Positions 1-8,122 of a DNA stretch of 10,625 nucleotides are shown in pieces. Position numbers and translations under genes: made by a program. The stretch covers positions 1-10,625 of the forward strand of contig JAEZRL010000417.1 of assembly GCA_023440945.1 (NCBI GenBank). Direction: 5' to 3'. Within the stretch, counting starts at the first letter, position 1, and each line of letters opens with the position of its first letter. This DNA comes from Bacteroidota bacterium (GTDB lineage: Bacteria > Bacteroidota > Bacteroidia > Chitinophagales > Chitinophagaceae). The notes under the pieces are model-generated. The model was not told the origin of the DNA. It worked only from the letters and a program-made list of their open reading frames with translations, and did not search any database.

Positions 1-1
1 T

Positions 2-157
2 CTTGAATATAATGTAAGTGATAACCCAATGCTTCGGGAAATTATCCGCAACCCGGTTCAATTGGATGCAGATGGATATATTTCTGTTCCGCAAGGACCT
101 GGTTTGGGAATTGATATCGACGAAAAAGCTGTAAAACGTTTTTGCATAAACTTATAA
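2..157 (+). CDS. Enolase-superfamily (mandelate racemase/muconate lactonizing type) protein, C-terminal 51 residues
   Basis: Only the C-terminus is in the window; the frame is open from base 2 to the TAA at 155-157. The segment NPVQLDADGYISVPQGPGLG, followed by an I-D-I-D-E stretch and a short basic tail, is the typical end of sugar-acid dehydratases of the mandelate racemase group: a strand with D-G-Y, then the P-x-G-P-G-L-G loop that packs against the capping domain. Members usually dehydrate an aldonate or a related hydroxy acid to a 2-keto-3-deoxy acid using Mg2+. The catalytic Lys/His/Asp residues lie upstream and cannot be checked, so the exact substrate is unknown. It ends 7 bp before the next gene, so the two are probably co-transcribed. 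The family call rests on a short but characteristic tail. Confidence 0.8.
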   Translation, partial: LEYNVSDNPMLREIIRNPVQLDADGYISVPQGPGLGIDIDEKAVKRFCINL

Positions 158-164
158 ATATTCT

Positions 165-926
165 ATGAAGACAATTATTGATTATGTATTAGAACCTTCG
201 GAAGCTGCTTTGTGGTGGCTGGGGCAAGCGGGTTATATTCTAAAAGTTTCAGATCAGATAGTAGCAATAGATCCCTATCTGTCTGATATTGCAAACGGAG
301 GTGTTGCCGGGTTTGCCCGAACCTTTCCTTCCCCGGTAAAGCCAAGTGAACTGAAAGTAGATGTTTATGTTATAACTCATGATCATCTTGATCATCTTGA
401 CCCGGTTACAATTGAAGCATATTCTTATAAAACCGATACATGGTTTATCGCACCAAGACTGGCAGCTAAAAAACTACTTACTTTAGGTATCCCGGAAGGT
501 CGCATTCTCATTGTTAATGCAGGTGAAAGCAAAACAGTTAACTCAATAAATATAACGGGTGTTTTTGCATTACCAACGGGGAAGGATGTTATAGATACAA
601 CCGGGTATCTTATTGAATTTGCTAATTGCAGAACAGTATATCATACAAGCGATACACAATTTCACCCCCTTGTCTTGGAAGCAGCACCTTCAAAACCGGA
701 TGTAATGTTGATTCCAATAAATGGCAAATGGAAAAATACAAATGCTGAAGAAGCAGCCTTATTTGCAAAATCTGTTCAACCCAGATATGTTATGCCTAAC
801 CATTATGATATGATGGCATTAAATGCTGAAAATCCCGAAGTATTCAAATGGTTTTGTGTTCATCATGAATTAGTAAGCGAATGCTTCATCCCTCAAAATT
901 TTAAACCATTTAGCTGGAGCGCTTAA
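165..926 (+). CDS. UlaG-like metallo-beta-lactamase-fold hydrolase (possible lactonase)
   Basis: The protein has 253 residues, normal for the family. An N-terminal W-W-L-G-Q-A-G-Y strand pair leads to D36-P-Y-L, then the metal motif H72-D-H74-L-D76-H77. A second motif, Y-H160-T-S-D163-T, and a terminal P-N-H213-Y-D complete the site. The late segment I-N-G then E-E-A-A then P-N-H-Y-D-M-M resembles UlaG, the cytosolic L-ascorbate-6-phosphate lactonase. The histidine that many metallo-beta-lactamase-fold enzymes carry on the strand before the GY motif is absent: A-L-P-T-G-K-D stands there. From memory, UlaG proteins also deviate at this point. No signal peptide is seen, so it is probably cytoplasmic. 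It lies 7 bp after the dehydratase tail and 46 bp before the RraA-like gene. I infer opening of a sugar lactone or a related ester; the substrate is unknown. Confidence 0.82.
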   Translation: MKTIIDYVLEPSEAALWWLGQAGYILKVSDQIVAIDPYLSDIANGGVAGFARTFPSPVKPSELKVDVYVITHDHLDHLDPVTIEAYSYKTDTWFIAPRLAAKKLLTLGIPEGRILIVNAGESKTVNSINITGVFALPTGKDVIDTTGYLIEFANCRTVYHTSDTQFHPLVLEAAPSKPDVMLIPINGKWKNTNAEEAALFAKSVQPRYVMPNHYDMMALNAENPEVFKWFCVHHELVSECFIPQNFKPFSWSA

Positions 927-972
927 AAAATATTTCATCTAAAAAAATCAATTATCAAATAAATCTGTTATC

Positions 973-1659
973 ATGTTAACGAAACTTAAGCTGGCATTAG
1001 CAAGCGATGAAGAAAAATTTAAATGGATCAAAGATCATTTGTATGTCGCCATTGTTTGTGATGTATTAGATATACTGGGTTACAGGAACCAGGCCATGCA
1101 CCAACGTTTAAGACCGCTTGATGCTGACAACTGCACCATTGTTGGAAGGGCAAGAACTTATCGTTGGATGGAAACGGATTATATTGAAGAAGATGCTTAC
1201 GGCCTTGAAATAGAGGCTGTAGATTCTCTGAAGAAAGGAGATGTTGTTATCCATTCAACTGACTTTGCCGGCACCAACGCGCCATGGGGAGAATTAATGA
1301 GCACAATCGCTAAACGTAACGGGGCAGCAGGCTGTATTTGTGATAGCATGATAAGAGATTGTAAAAAAATTATTGAGATGCAATTTCCTATTTTTTACGG
1401 TGGCATCAGACCTTTAGACAGCCTTGGCCGGGGTCGCGTAATGGCTTATGACGTACCTATCCGTTGTGGCGACGTTATAGTAAACCCCGGCGAGTTGGTA
1501 TTTTCAGATTTTGATGGAATAGTAGTTGTGCCGAATCATATAGAAGATAAAGTTTTGGAACTTGCTTATGAGAAAGTGTTTAAAGAGAATCAATCGAGAA
1601 CTGATTTGTTGAATGGAGACTCGCTTAGAGCAGTATATGATCGTTATGGTGTACTTTAA
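973..1659 (+). CDS. RraA-family protein (4-hydroxy-2-oxoacid aldolase-like)
   Basis: The 228-residue protein has the RraA / dimethylmenaquinone methyltransferase-like fold. Diagnostic parts are the middle segment W-G106-E107-L-M, A-K-R-N-G-A-A-G, then D124 and I-R128-D129, and the C-terminal G-D-V-I-V-N-P-G-E then F-D-G-I-V-V-V-P strand pair. The spacing E107-X20-R128-D129 matches the layout described for divalent-metal HMG/CHA-type aldolases of this family, which cleave 4-hydroxy-2-oxo acids to pyruvate plus a second carbonyl product. Other RraA relatives inhibit RNase E and are not enzymes. The neighbouring dehydratase and lactonase-like genes favour the aldolase role, because a 2-keto-3-deoxy acid made by a dehydratase is a natural retro-aldol substrate. 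It lies 12 bp before the PIG-L gene in the same transcript. Confidence 0.85.
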   Translation: MLTKLKLALASDEEKFKWIKDHLYVAIVCDVLDILGYRNQAMHQRLRPLDADNCTIVGRARTYRWMETDYIEEDAYGLEIEAVDSLKKGDVVIHSTDFAGTNAPWGELMSTIAKRNGAAGCICDSMIRDCKKIIEMQFPIFYGGIRPLDSLGRGRVMAYDVPIRCGDVIVNPGELVFSDFDGIVVVPNHIEDKVLELAYEKVFKENQSRTDLLNGDSLRAVYDRYGVL

Positions 1660-1671
1660 TTAATTACAGCT

Positions 1672-2379
1672 ATGAATATTCTTTGCATTACAGCTCATCC
1701 TGACGATGCCGAAATATTGTGTGCAGGTACACTGGCCCGCTATTCACAAGCGGGCCATGCTGTAACTATCGCGGTTTTTACGGATGGTAGCATGGGTGAT
1801 GCTGTCATTGAACCAGCCAGGCTGAGGGGAATACGTGAAAAAGAAAGCCGTGCTGCTGCCCAGATTATTGGTGCAAAAGTGATTTGGACCGGGATAATGG
1901 ATGAGCATGTTTTTCCTGATGCAGAACAAAGAAGCACTATGATTGATCTATTAAGAGAGGCAGATCCCGATGTTATTTTCACGCATTCTCCAAACGATTA
2001 TCATCCCGATCATAGATATGTGGGACAATTAGTTTTTGATGCCTATTTTCAAAAAGGTCTTCCGTATATTCCGCATCAACACTCTCCAGCCAGCCGTTTT
2101 GGAAAAGCTCAGCTTTATTATATGGATAATCTCGGAGGAATTGGGTTTTTACCAACGGAATATGTAGATATCTCTGACGTTTTTGAAATAAAAAAACAAA
2201 TGTTAGCCTGCCATGAAAGTCAATTTGAAGCGATGAAAGACCTTGCAAGCACTAATTTATTTGATATGATCGAGGTGCAGGCTCGCTTTCGTGGCATGGG
2301 TGCTGGTTGTAATTATGCAGAAGGATTTACCCGTCTTGACGCATTTCAAAGAGGATTAACCAGCAGGATATTACCATGA
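1672..2379 (+). CDS. PIG-L/LmbE-family zinc N-deacetylase
   Basis: The 235-residue protein starts directly with a Rossmann-like strand and the hallmark A8-H9-P10-D11-D12-A13-E14 motif, where H9 and D12 are the expected zinc ligands and D11 the general base. The second signature is H105-S-P-N-D-Y-H111-P-D113-H114, supplying the third histidine ligand. No signal peptide or membrane segment is seen, so it should be cytosolic. Family members remove N-acyl groups, usually acetyl, from sugars such as GlcNAc-inositol, diacetylchitobiose or glycopeptide sugars. Inside this operon it suggests that the imported compound is an N-acetylated sugar or sugar acid, though this is inference. Its TGA stop overlaps the ATG of the next gene (ATGA), a sign of translational coupling. 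Confidence 0.9.
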   Translation: MNILCITAHPDDAEILCAGTLARYSQAGHAVTIAVFTDGSMGDAVIEPARLRGIREKESRAAAQIIGAKVIWTGIMDEHVFPDAEQRSTMIDLLREADPDVIFTHSPNDYHPDHRYVGQLVFDAYFQKGLPYIPHQHSPASRFGKAQLYYMDNLGGIGFLPTEYVDISDVFEIKKQMLACHESQFEAMKDLASTNLFDMIEVQARFRGMGAGCNYAEGFTRLDAFQRGLTSRILP

Positions 2380-3161
2380 CAATACGATTTATAAAATGGA
2401 ATGATTGGGAGGCCATAGAGTGTACGTTTGATAAATATGAATTAATTGTTGGAGTTTCTGCTGGTCCGAGAATTCTTTCATTTGGTTTTAAAGGAGGTAA
2501 GAATGTTTTGTATGAGGATCATACAAACTTCCGGATAGGCGAATGGCGTATGTATGGCGGTCACCGCTTCACAATTGCTCCTGAAAATAATGAAAGCTAT
2601 TATCCTGATAATGAACCTTGCGATGTTAATATTACTGGAACATCCATTTCAATATCACAAAAACAAAGATCGAATGGCATCAGGTTGTCTATAACAATCA
2701 GTATGTCTGCGAAGAAAGGAGGTTTTGATATCCTGCATACGCTAGAAAACTATGGATCAGCAAAATGGGAGGGAGCGCTATGGGCCATCACTTGCGTTCC
2801 TCGTTCGGCTCAACTATTCGCTTTATGCGATACATCAGCATTACATTTCTGGCTTGGTACAGATCCTTCAAAATGGGAACATGCATTGAAACAGGTAACA
2901 GTAAAACCAGGTTCTTTCAGGGGAAAGATTGGTTGGTACTGTGAACTTCCTACACTTAAAGCTATTCAACAACAAGATGTTCTTATCATCACTAATCCTG
3001 ATTTATATAACCCTGATCTCTGTATTGATAATGGCTCTAATACCGAAATATTTGTTTGTGCTGATTATGCAGAGTTGGAAACATTGAGCGAAAAATTAAT
3101 TGTTGCTCCCGGAAAATCGGCTAATCATTTACAATATTGGCGTTTAGAAAAAACATTATGA
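2376..3161 (+). CDS. DUF4380-like / galactose-mutarotase-fold protein
   Basis: The 261-residue protein has no catalytic domain I can name firmly. The N-terminal part has the layout of an aldose-1-epimerase-like beta-sandwich: V-S-A-G-P-R-I near residue 31, N-V-L-Y-E near 45, then Y60-G-G-H63-R and A-P-E70. The G-G-H-R block followed by A-P-E is what I associate with DUF4380 proteins, which are mutarotase-like and often sit beside carbohydrate enzymes in Bacteroidota. No signal peptide is visible. The start is fixed by the 4-bp overlap with the deacetylase stop codon, and the gene ends 27 bp before the symporter. A sugar-binding or anomer-handling role for the imported substrate is plausible from fold and context, but no reaction can be claimed. 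Confidence 0.6.
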   Translation: MTIRFIKWNDWEAIECTFDKYELIVGVSAGPRILSFGFKGGKNVLYEDHTNFRIGEWRMYGGHRFTIAPENNESYYPDNEPCDVNITGTSISISQKQRSNGIRLSITISMSAKKGGFDILHTLENYGSAKWEGALWAITCVPRSAQLFALCDTSALHFWLGTDPSKWEHALKQVTVKPGSFRGKIGWYCELPTLKAIQQQDVLIITNPDLYNPDLCIDNGSNTEIFVCADYAELETLSEKLIVAPGKSANHLQYWRLEKTL

Positions 3162-3188
3162 TAGAGAGAATAATACATCAACATTTTT

Positions 3189-4793
3189 ATGGAGAATTTT
3201 CATCTTTCTACGCTTGATATCATAATCATTATTGCGGAAACTTTATTGGTTGTTATTATCGGCTTTATGGCTGCAGGAAAAATAAAAAGAACTGCACAGG
3301 GATATTTTCTTGCATCCGGTAATATGCCCTGGTATCTTATAGGTGCAGCATTTGTATCTACTTCCATATCAAGTGAGCAAATTGTTGGAACAATAGGTGC
3401 TACGTATAAAGGAGGATTAGGAATTGCAAACTGGGAGTGGTGGGCTTTACCAACATACTTACTGATGATGATATTTTTTATTCCCATGTATTTGAGGAAT
3501 AAGATAATGACAGTACCTGAATTATTAAATCGCCGTTTTGGACCAGCATGTGGCGCTATTTACAGTTTCGTAATATTGATCGGGTACGTATTTGTTTTTC
3601 TCCCTCCTGTTATTTATGGAGGAAGCATTACGCTGAGTGAATTAACAGGCTGGAAACAGGAATATGTAATGGCAGGCATCGTATTAGTTACTGCAAGTTA
3701 CACGCTTGCCGGTGGCCTAAGTTCTGTAATGTGGACAGACGCGATTCAATGTGTGCTACTAATAGGTGGAGGTGTAATATTTTATTTTGTTGCGTTGAAA
3801 CATATTCCGGGCGGTTGGGATGCAATGGTTGCTGCTGCACCTGAACGTTTCCATTTGTATCAACCTCCTTCTGATCCGGAAGCTCCTTTTGCGGGTCTTG
3901 TTCTCGCCTCCTTTGGAGTTTTTCTATTTTATCAGTCTTCCAACCAGGTAATGATACAGCGCATTCTATCAGCAAGAAGCACGTGGGATGGTATAATGGG
4001 AATTATATTCTCCGGTTTTATCAACATTATACGACCATTGGTAACTTGCCTCGTAGGATTGATTCTTTATCATTGGTTAGATGTTATGCATCAGGGGCCA
4101 TCTCTTCTTCCCAATGACCAGGATCGGGCTTTTCCTTTGGCGCTTGAACTGTTTGCTCCATCAGGATTAAAAGGTGTTATACTGGCTGGTTTTTTTGCCG
4201 CGGTTATGTCAACTGTAAGCGCACTTGCTAATTCAATTGCCACCATATTTTCGTTAGATGTGTACAAGAAGTTTATTAATAAAAATGCAAAGGACAAAGC
4301 ATTAATTATTACCGGTCAACTTTCAGGAGGTGCAGCCTTATTAATTGCTTCGTTGATAGCTCCTTTAGTAGGCAGTGTAGGATTGTTCAAATATTTTCAA
4401 ACCGGCGTAACTTATATGGCAACCCCGTTTATTTCAGTATTACTGATGGGTATATTCTGGAAGCGTACAAGCTATGCCGGTGCTGTTGCAGGTTTAATTG
4501 GCGGTGTTTTTATTCAGGTAGCCTTGGGATTGAGTTTAATGGCTGCAGGTATAAAGCTTCACTGGTTATACGTGGGTGCAATAGCTCAGGCACTAACAAT
4601 GTTGTTGATTGCAATAGTTTCCGTGAATTCAACACCACCTGCACCTGAGCAGGTAAGACCTTTCATTTGGAAATGGTCGTGGATAAAGTCTCTGGATGAT
4701 CAATCCGCTAAAAGACCCTGGTGGAAACAAATTAAACTCTGGCTGGCACTTTATACACTTGCATGGTGTTACATCTACTGGAGATTTTGGTAG
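3189..4793 (+). CDS. Sodium:solute symporter (SSS family, SGLT-like)
   Basis: The 534-residue integral membrane protein has about 13-14 hydrophobic segments. It opens with a long helix (about residues 9-30), then G-Y-F-L-A-S-G-N-M-P-W-Y near residue 38 and S-S-E-Q-I-V-G-T-I-G near 61, both typical of SSS transporters of the SGLT branch. The central segment with A-V-M-S-T-V-S-A-L-A-N-S matches the Na+-site helix of the family, and a C-terminal helix ends in an aromatic cluster. It should import a sugar or sugar-acid derivative with Na+ across the inner membrane. As last gene of the operon, 27 bp after the DUF4380-like gene, it is the likely uptake system for the compound degraded by the upstream enzymes. 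I see no convincing terminator after its stop; the downstream sequence moves straight into pseudogene remains. Confidence 0.92.
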   Translation: MENFHLSTLDIIIIIAETLLVVIIGFMAAGKIKRTAQGYFLASGNMPWYLIGAAFVSTSISSEQIVGTIGATYKGGLGIANWEWWALPTYLLMMIFFIPMYLRNKIMTVPELLNRRFGPACGAIYSFVILIGYVFVFLPPVIYGGSITLSELTGWKQEYVMAGIVLVTASYTLAGGLSSVMWTDAIQCVLLIGGGVIFYFVALKHIPGGWDAMVAAAPERFHLYQPPSDPEAPFAGLVLASFGVFLFYQSSNQVMIQRILSARSTWDGIMGIIFSGFINIIRPLVTCLVGLILYHWLDVMHQGPSLLPNDQDRAFPLALELFAPSGLKGVILAGFFAAVMSTVSALANSIATIFSLDVYKKFINKNAKDKALIITGQLSGGAALLIASLIAPLVGSVGLFKYFQTGVTYMATPFISVLLMGIFWKRTSYAGAVAGLIGGVFIQVALGLSLMAAGIKLHWLYVGAIAQALTMLLIAIVSVNSTPPAPEQVRPFIWKWSWIKSLDDQSAKRPWWKQIKLWLALYTLAWCYIYWRFW

Positions 4794-4815
4794 AGAGGTA
4801 TTGCAAATGAATTAA

Positions 4816-5002
4816 TTAACGCAAGTTGTTAGAAAAAAGCATCACGGCGATATTTTTTCTATGATCTCCTGTTCTGTCGTTCTTTTTATCCCCTTTGAAC
4901 GGCTGCCCCGGACAATCCCATCTTTTCCCCAATATCTCTTTGGGAAGTTAGATTGTTCTGCTGAATAATTTTTAAATTCTTAGAGTCAAAAGCATCAGGC
5001 AT
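4816..5002 (-). pseudogene. Remnant of an Lrp/AsnC-family transcriptional regulator (N-terminal HTH region)
   Basis: Read on the minus strand from an ATG at 5002-5000, the frame gives MPDAFDSKNLKIIQQNN, then R-D-I-G-E-K-M-G-L-S-G-A-A-V-Q-R and a stop at 4888-4886. This is a recognisable Lrp/AsnC helix-turn-helix (D-x-x-x-x-x-I-L-x-x-L-Q-x-x-x-R-L-T then G-L-S-x-x-x-V-x-R-R). A 1-base shift restores I-K-R-T-T-E-Q-E-I-I-E-K (4889-4842), and another shift restores I-A-V-M-L near 4851-4837, where Lrp proteins have E-K-x-x-A-V-L. The rest, including the whole RAM effector domain, is missing and the sequence runs into the symporter end. Two shifts plus truncation mean this is dead. It faces away from an EamA remnant, a common regulator-exporter arrangement. 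Confidence 0.72.
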
Positions 5003-5106
5003 ACAAGAAAAGGTTTGGTTGTGAAACAAAATTGCAAAACAATAGCACGATTTAATGAAATAACAACATCGCCTTCATGCAATTTTGCAAAAATTAATCG
5101 AATAAA

Positions 5107-5398
5107 AAGTGGATAAAAATCAGGAAAGGGGTTTTGTTAGGATTGGTGGCCCCTTCGCTTTGGGGAATATCAGGAACATTTAGGTCAGTTTCTGGTTCAA
5201 CATCCTGGAATAGATGTAGAATGGCTCATTACAATCAGGATATTGGTGTCAGAAATTTGCCTTTTAGTTATGGCAAAGCGGGAAAATAAGGACTTGTTTT
5301 TAATATGGAATGCTAAAAATGACGCCGTCCAACTGATTGTATTCGGCGAACGTTTGGCCAGATGGGAATTTAATACTAGCACAAAACCAAACTGTTAA
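5107..5398 (+). pseudogene. Remnant of an EamA/DMT-superfamily transporter (N-terminal part)
   Basis: One frame from about 5107 gives K-G-V-L-L-G then LVAPSLWGISGTF, which is the first membrane helix of EamA (DMT) transporters. A 1-base shift at about 5182 then gives G-Q-F-L-V-Q-H-P, GIDVEWLITIRILVS, a second hydrophobic helix, an R-E-N-K-D loop and A-V-Q-L-I-V-F-G up to 5347. This is the normal order of the first EamA repeat. The following codons to the stop at 5396-5398 no longer resemble the family. No ATG opens the frame and about 80% of a usual 290-300 residue exporter is absent. With the divergent Lrp remnant about 100 bp upstream, it appears to be what is left of an amino-acid or metabolite efflux locus. 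Confidence 0.72.
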
Positions 5399-5625
5399 CA
5401 TAGTGCATCACTATAAAAAGACATGCGTCACTAACAAACAGTTGACTTACATACGTCTAACCTGATTACTTCCGCAACAATTATCAGGTAAAACTCAATG
5501 ACATGAACACTCTTGTTTCCCACTCATCAATAATTGGGGCAGATCCTAAAAATCTTAACAGCAGGAGATTGTATTAGCAGTAGCTTTTCCACGACAGTTG
5601 AAACTTCGTAAGGAAAAATAGTGTT
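5399..5625. other. Non-coding spacer upstream of the broken permease gene
   Basis: I see no credible gene here. The stretch holds a small inverted repeat, ATAGTG-CAT-CACTAT (5400-5414), and the related words TGCATCACTA (5404-5413) and TGCGTCACTA (5424-5433) set 20 bp apart, plus a weaker third copy ATACGTCTAA (5451-5460). A TTGACT box occurs at 5442-5447, but no matching -10 box or Bacteroidota TAnnTTTG box stands at a good distance. A promoter for the downstream permease gene could lie here but cannot be pinpointed. Confidence 0.4.
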
Positions 5626-5703
5626 ATGGTAAAAAAATCACCTTCTGGTAGCAATGCAGTGAGGCAGATTCAAAATAGGCTGAGAAAAATTATAGATGCC
5701 TCC

Positions 5704-8087
5704 ATGTTCAAAAACTATTTCAAAACCGCCAGGCGCAACTTGTTGAAAAACAAGTTTTTCACTTCTTTGAATGTCTTTGGCCTGGCTTTAGGCATGTCGC
5801 TCAATCTGCTATACGTTGCCATGATCGTGTTCATCTATCAATTCGACAACTTCCATCCGAATAAAGAGCACATATACCGTGTAATCACTCATGTTCGAGA
5901 CCGGAATAAGAACCCCTCATTTGCATCCGCAACCATGGGTGTGACTGAACTTTTGAAAGCCGATTTCAGCGGTGTGGAAAGGGTTGTTCGTATCCACCGG
6001 TCGCTCCCCCGTGATATCGATTATGGAGAAATGAAAATGCCTTTAAACGGATACTTTACCGATGCAGCATATCTTTCCATGTTTAACTTTCCGCTACTGC
6101 GAGGCAACGCCGCCACTGCGCTTGCAAATCCAAATACGATGGTTGTTACCGGGGCCGCAGCAGCGAGAATCTTTGGGCAAAAGGACCCGATCGGGAAACT
6201 GTATCCATCGAACCATTTGGTGATGTAGTGGTCACAGGTGTAGGCAAAGACATGCCGAAGAACTCTCATCTGAAGGTTGAGGCATTGGTTTCATTCGCCA
6301 CGCTTACATCATATTATGGCACATTTTTTACAGAGAACAAAAATAATTGGAATGACTTCTATAATCCATACGCATATCTGCAACTCTCCGACAAAGCAGG
6401 TCCCGCTGCCATTGAAGCATTCCTGAATAGCGTTGCAAAAGAAAAGTACACAACGCCTCAGTTCCGGGCTTCTTTCGAACTTCAGCGGCTTGATAAGATC
6501 GTTCCTAGGCCTGAGCTCGATAACGACATGGGGAATGAATGGAGCTACCAGGAAATGTTGCTCATGGGAATTCTCCCTATGATCATTCTCTTCGTTGCAT
6601 GCAGCAACTATGTAAGCCTTACAATTTCCCAGTCACTCAAAAGGATGAAGGAGACCGGTGTTCGTAAGGTCATGGGCGCACAGAAGAAACAGATCTTCAT
6701 GCAGCTTTTGATGGAAAGCACGATTATTATGCTATTGGCTGTGGCGCTTTCATATGTATTCTTTGAGATCATTCGCAACGAAACCCTGTCCCTCACCAAT
6801 GAAAGCGATATGATCAATCTGGATCCTAACCTGGGAACTTTTGCCGGTTTTCTTGTCTTCGCCGTTCTGGTTGGCCTTCTTTCGGGCATTGTTCCGGCCC
6901 TTCATTTTTCAAAGATCAGTCCACTGCTGGCCTTGGAAGGGAAGGAATTAAAAACAAAAACGAGCCGTTTGTTTTCGTTACGCAAGCTTGTGATTATACT
7001 ACAATTCATGCTTCCTCTTGGTTTTACTTTTGCCGTGGTAATTATGGCGCAACAATACCGCTACTCCCTAAATTATGATCTTGGATTCGACAAGGAAAAA
7101 ATACTCAACGTTGATCTCCAGCAGGCAGATCTGCAATTGGTTAAAAATGAATTAGGAAAGCTTTCCTTTGCTTCCCCGGTCTCTATGTCGTCGCACCCGC
7201 TGGGAGTGGGAAACGTACCGGCATTGTATGTGAAGCGGATGGCCTATTCAGATTCCATTGAAGTGAGCAGTATGTCTATTGACGAAAACTTTATAACAAA
7301 CATGGGCCTGCAGTTTGTGCTGGGAAGCAACTTCACCAACGATGCCGGCCTCAACTCGCGGCTCATCATCATCAATGAAGTATTTGCAAAAACCCTGAAT
7401 TTGGATGACGCTTCCGGGGCCATCAATCAAATCGTCACATTGCCCAATAAAAGAGAAGTAAGAGTGGTAGGTATTTTAAAAAATTTCCATTATGCAAGCC
7501 TGCAATCCCCCATTGAAAACTTTTTCTTCGAATATGCGCCGGAAAATTTCAAATAGGCGAACTTTCGCCTGCAATCAACCAACAAAAGCCAGGCATTTCA
7601 GGAAATGGAAGCAGCATGGAAATCTGTGGGGAAAGGCGATAAGTTGAAAGCCGAATTCCTCGCTGACCAGATCCACGAGGCCTATTCGTTCTACAATAAA
7701 ATTATAAAGATGTGGGGATTCATGGGACTGTTGGCCATCACCATAGCCTGCCTGGGATTATTAGGTACGGTGGTGTTCACCATCAAAAACCGGGTCAAAG
7801 AAGTGAGCATTCGCAAAGTGATGGGCGCCTCTTCCGCAAGCCTGGTTTTTTTGTTATCCAAGGATTTCCTTGTGCTGCTCGCCATTGCCAGTATCGTTGC
7901 CATTCCGAGCGTTTATCTACTCATGGGATGGATGTTGCGAGAGGCGCAATATTACAATGCGCCTATTGGCGCTTTGGAGATCGTAATCAGCCTGGGTGTT
8001 GTGTTAGCACTTGGACTCACAACCATCTTCTCACAAACTTTGAAGGCAGCTAATACAAATCCTGTGAATAATCTCAGGGCAGAATGA
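5704..8087 (+). pseudogene. FtsX/MacB-type ABC transporter permease, broken by a frameshift and an in-frame TAG
   Basis: The composite product would be about 794 residues, the usual length of Bacteroidota MacB-PCD/FtsX permeases. It starts M-F-K-N-Y-F-K-T-A-R-R-N-L-L-K-N-K with a first membrane helix at about residues 21-45, then a periplasmic domain. The first FtsX core begins near nt 6560 and includes E-T-G-V-R-K-V-M-G-A. A hydrophobic helix follows at about 6980, then a second periplasmic part and a C-terminal FtsX core (about 7700-8070) with V-S-I-R-K-V-M-G-A-S. One A is missing at about 6196-6198 (G-K then T-V-S-I-E-P-F-G-D-V-V-V in the next frame), and a TAG at 7554 interrupts P-E-N-F-K / A-N-F-R-L. 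ATG 5704 is chosen over 5626 because family proteins begin at this motif. The gene is visibly more GC-rich than its neighbours. No ATPase gene is nearby. Loss of function, or sequencing errors, are both possible. Confidence 0.88.
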
Positions 8088-8122
8088 TCCAAATAATCAA
8101 TTGTCTAACGCAATAGAGCAGG

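Noticed and set aside
5626..5703. ATG 5626 as the true permease start
   Set aside because: It adds 26 residues with no family resemblance before M-F-K-N-Y-F, where family members normally begin; 5704 is preferred, though 5626 is not excluded.
6228..7556. A separate permease protein starting at GTG 6228
   Set aside because: The frame is the direct continuation of the upstream permease frame after a 1-base loss; the GTG lies inside a conserved strand and not at a start.
7712..8053. Plus-strand 113-codon frame inside the permease 3' end
   Set aside because: It overlaps the FtsX core in another frame and has a rare-residue composition (many His, Arg, Cys), typical of a shadow frame.
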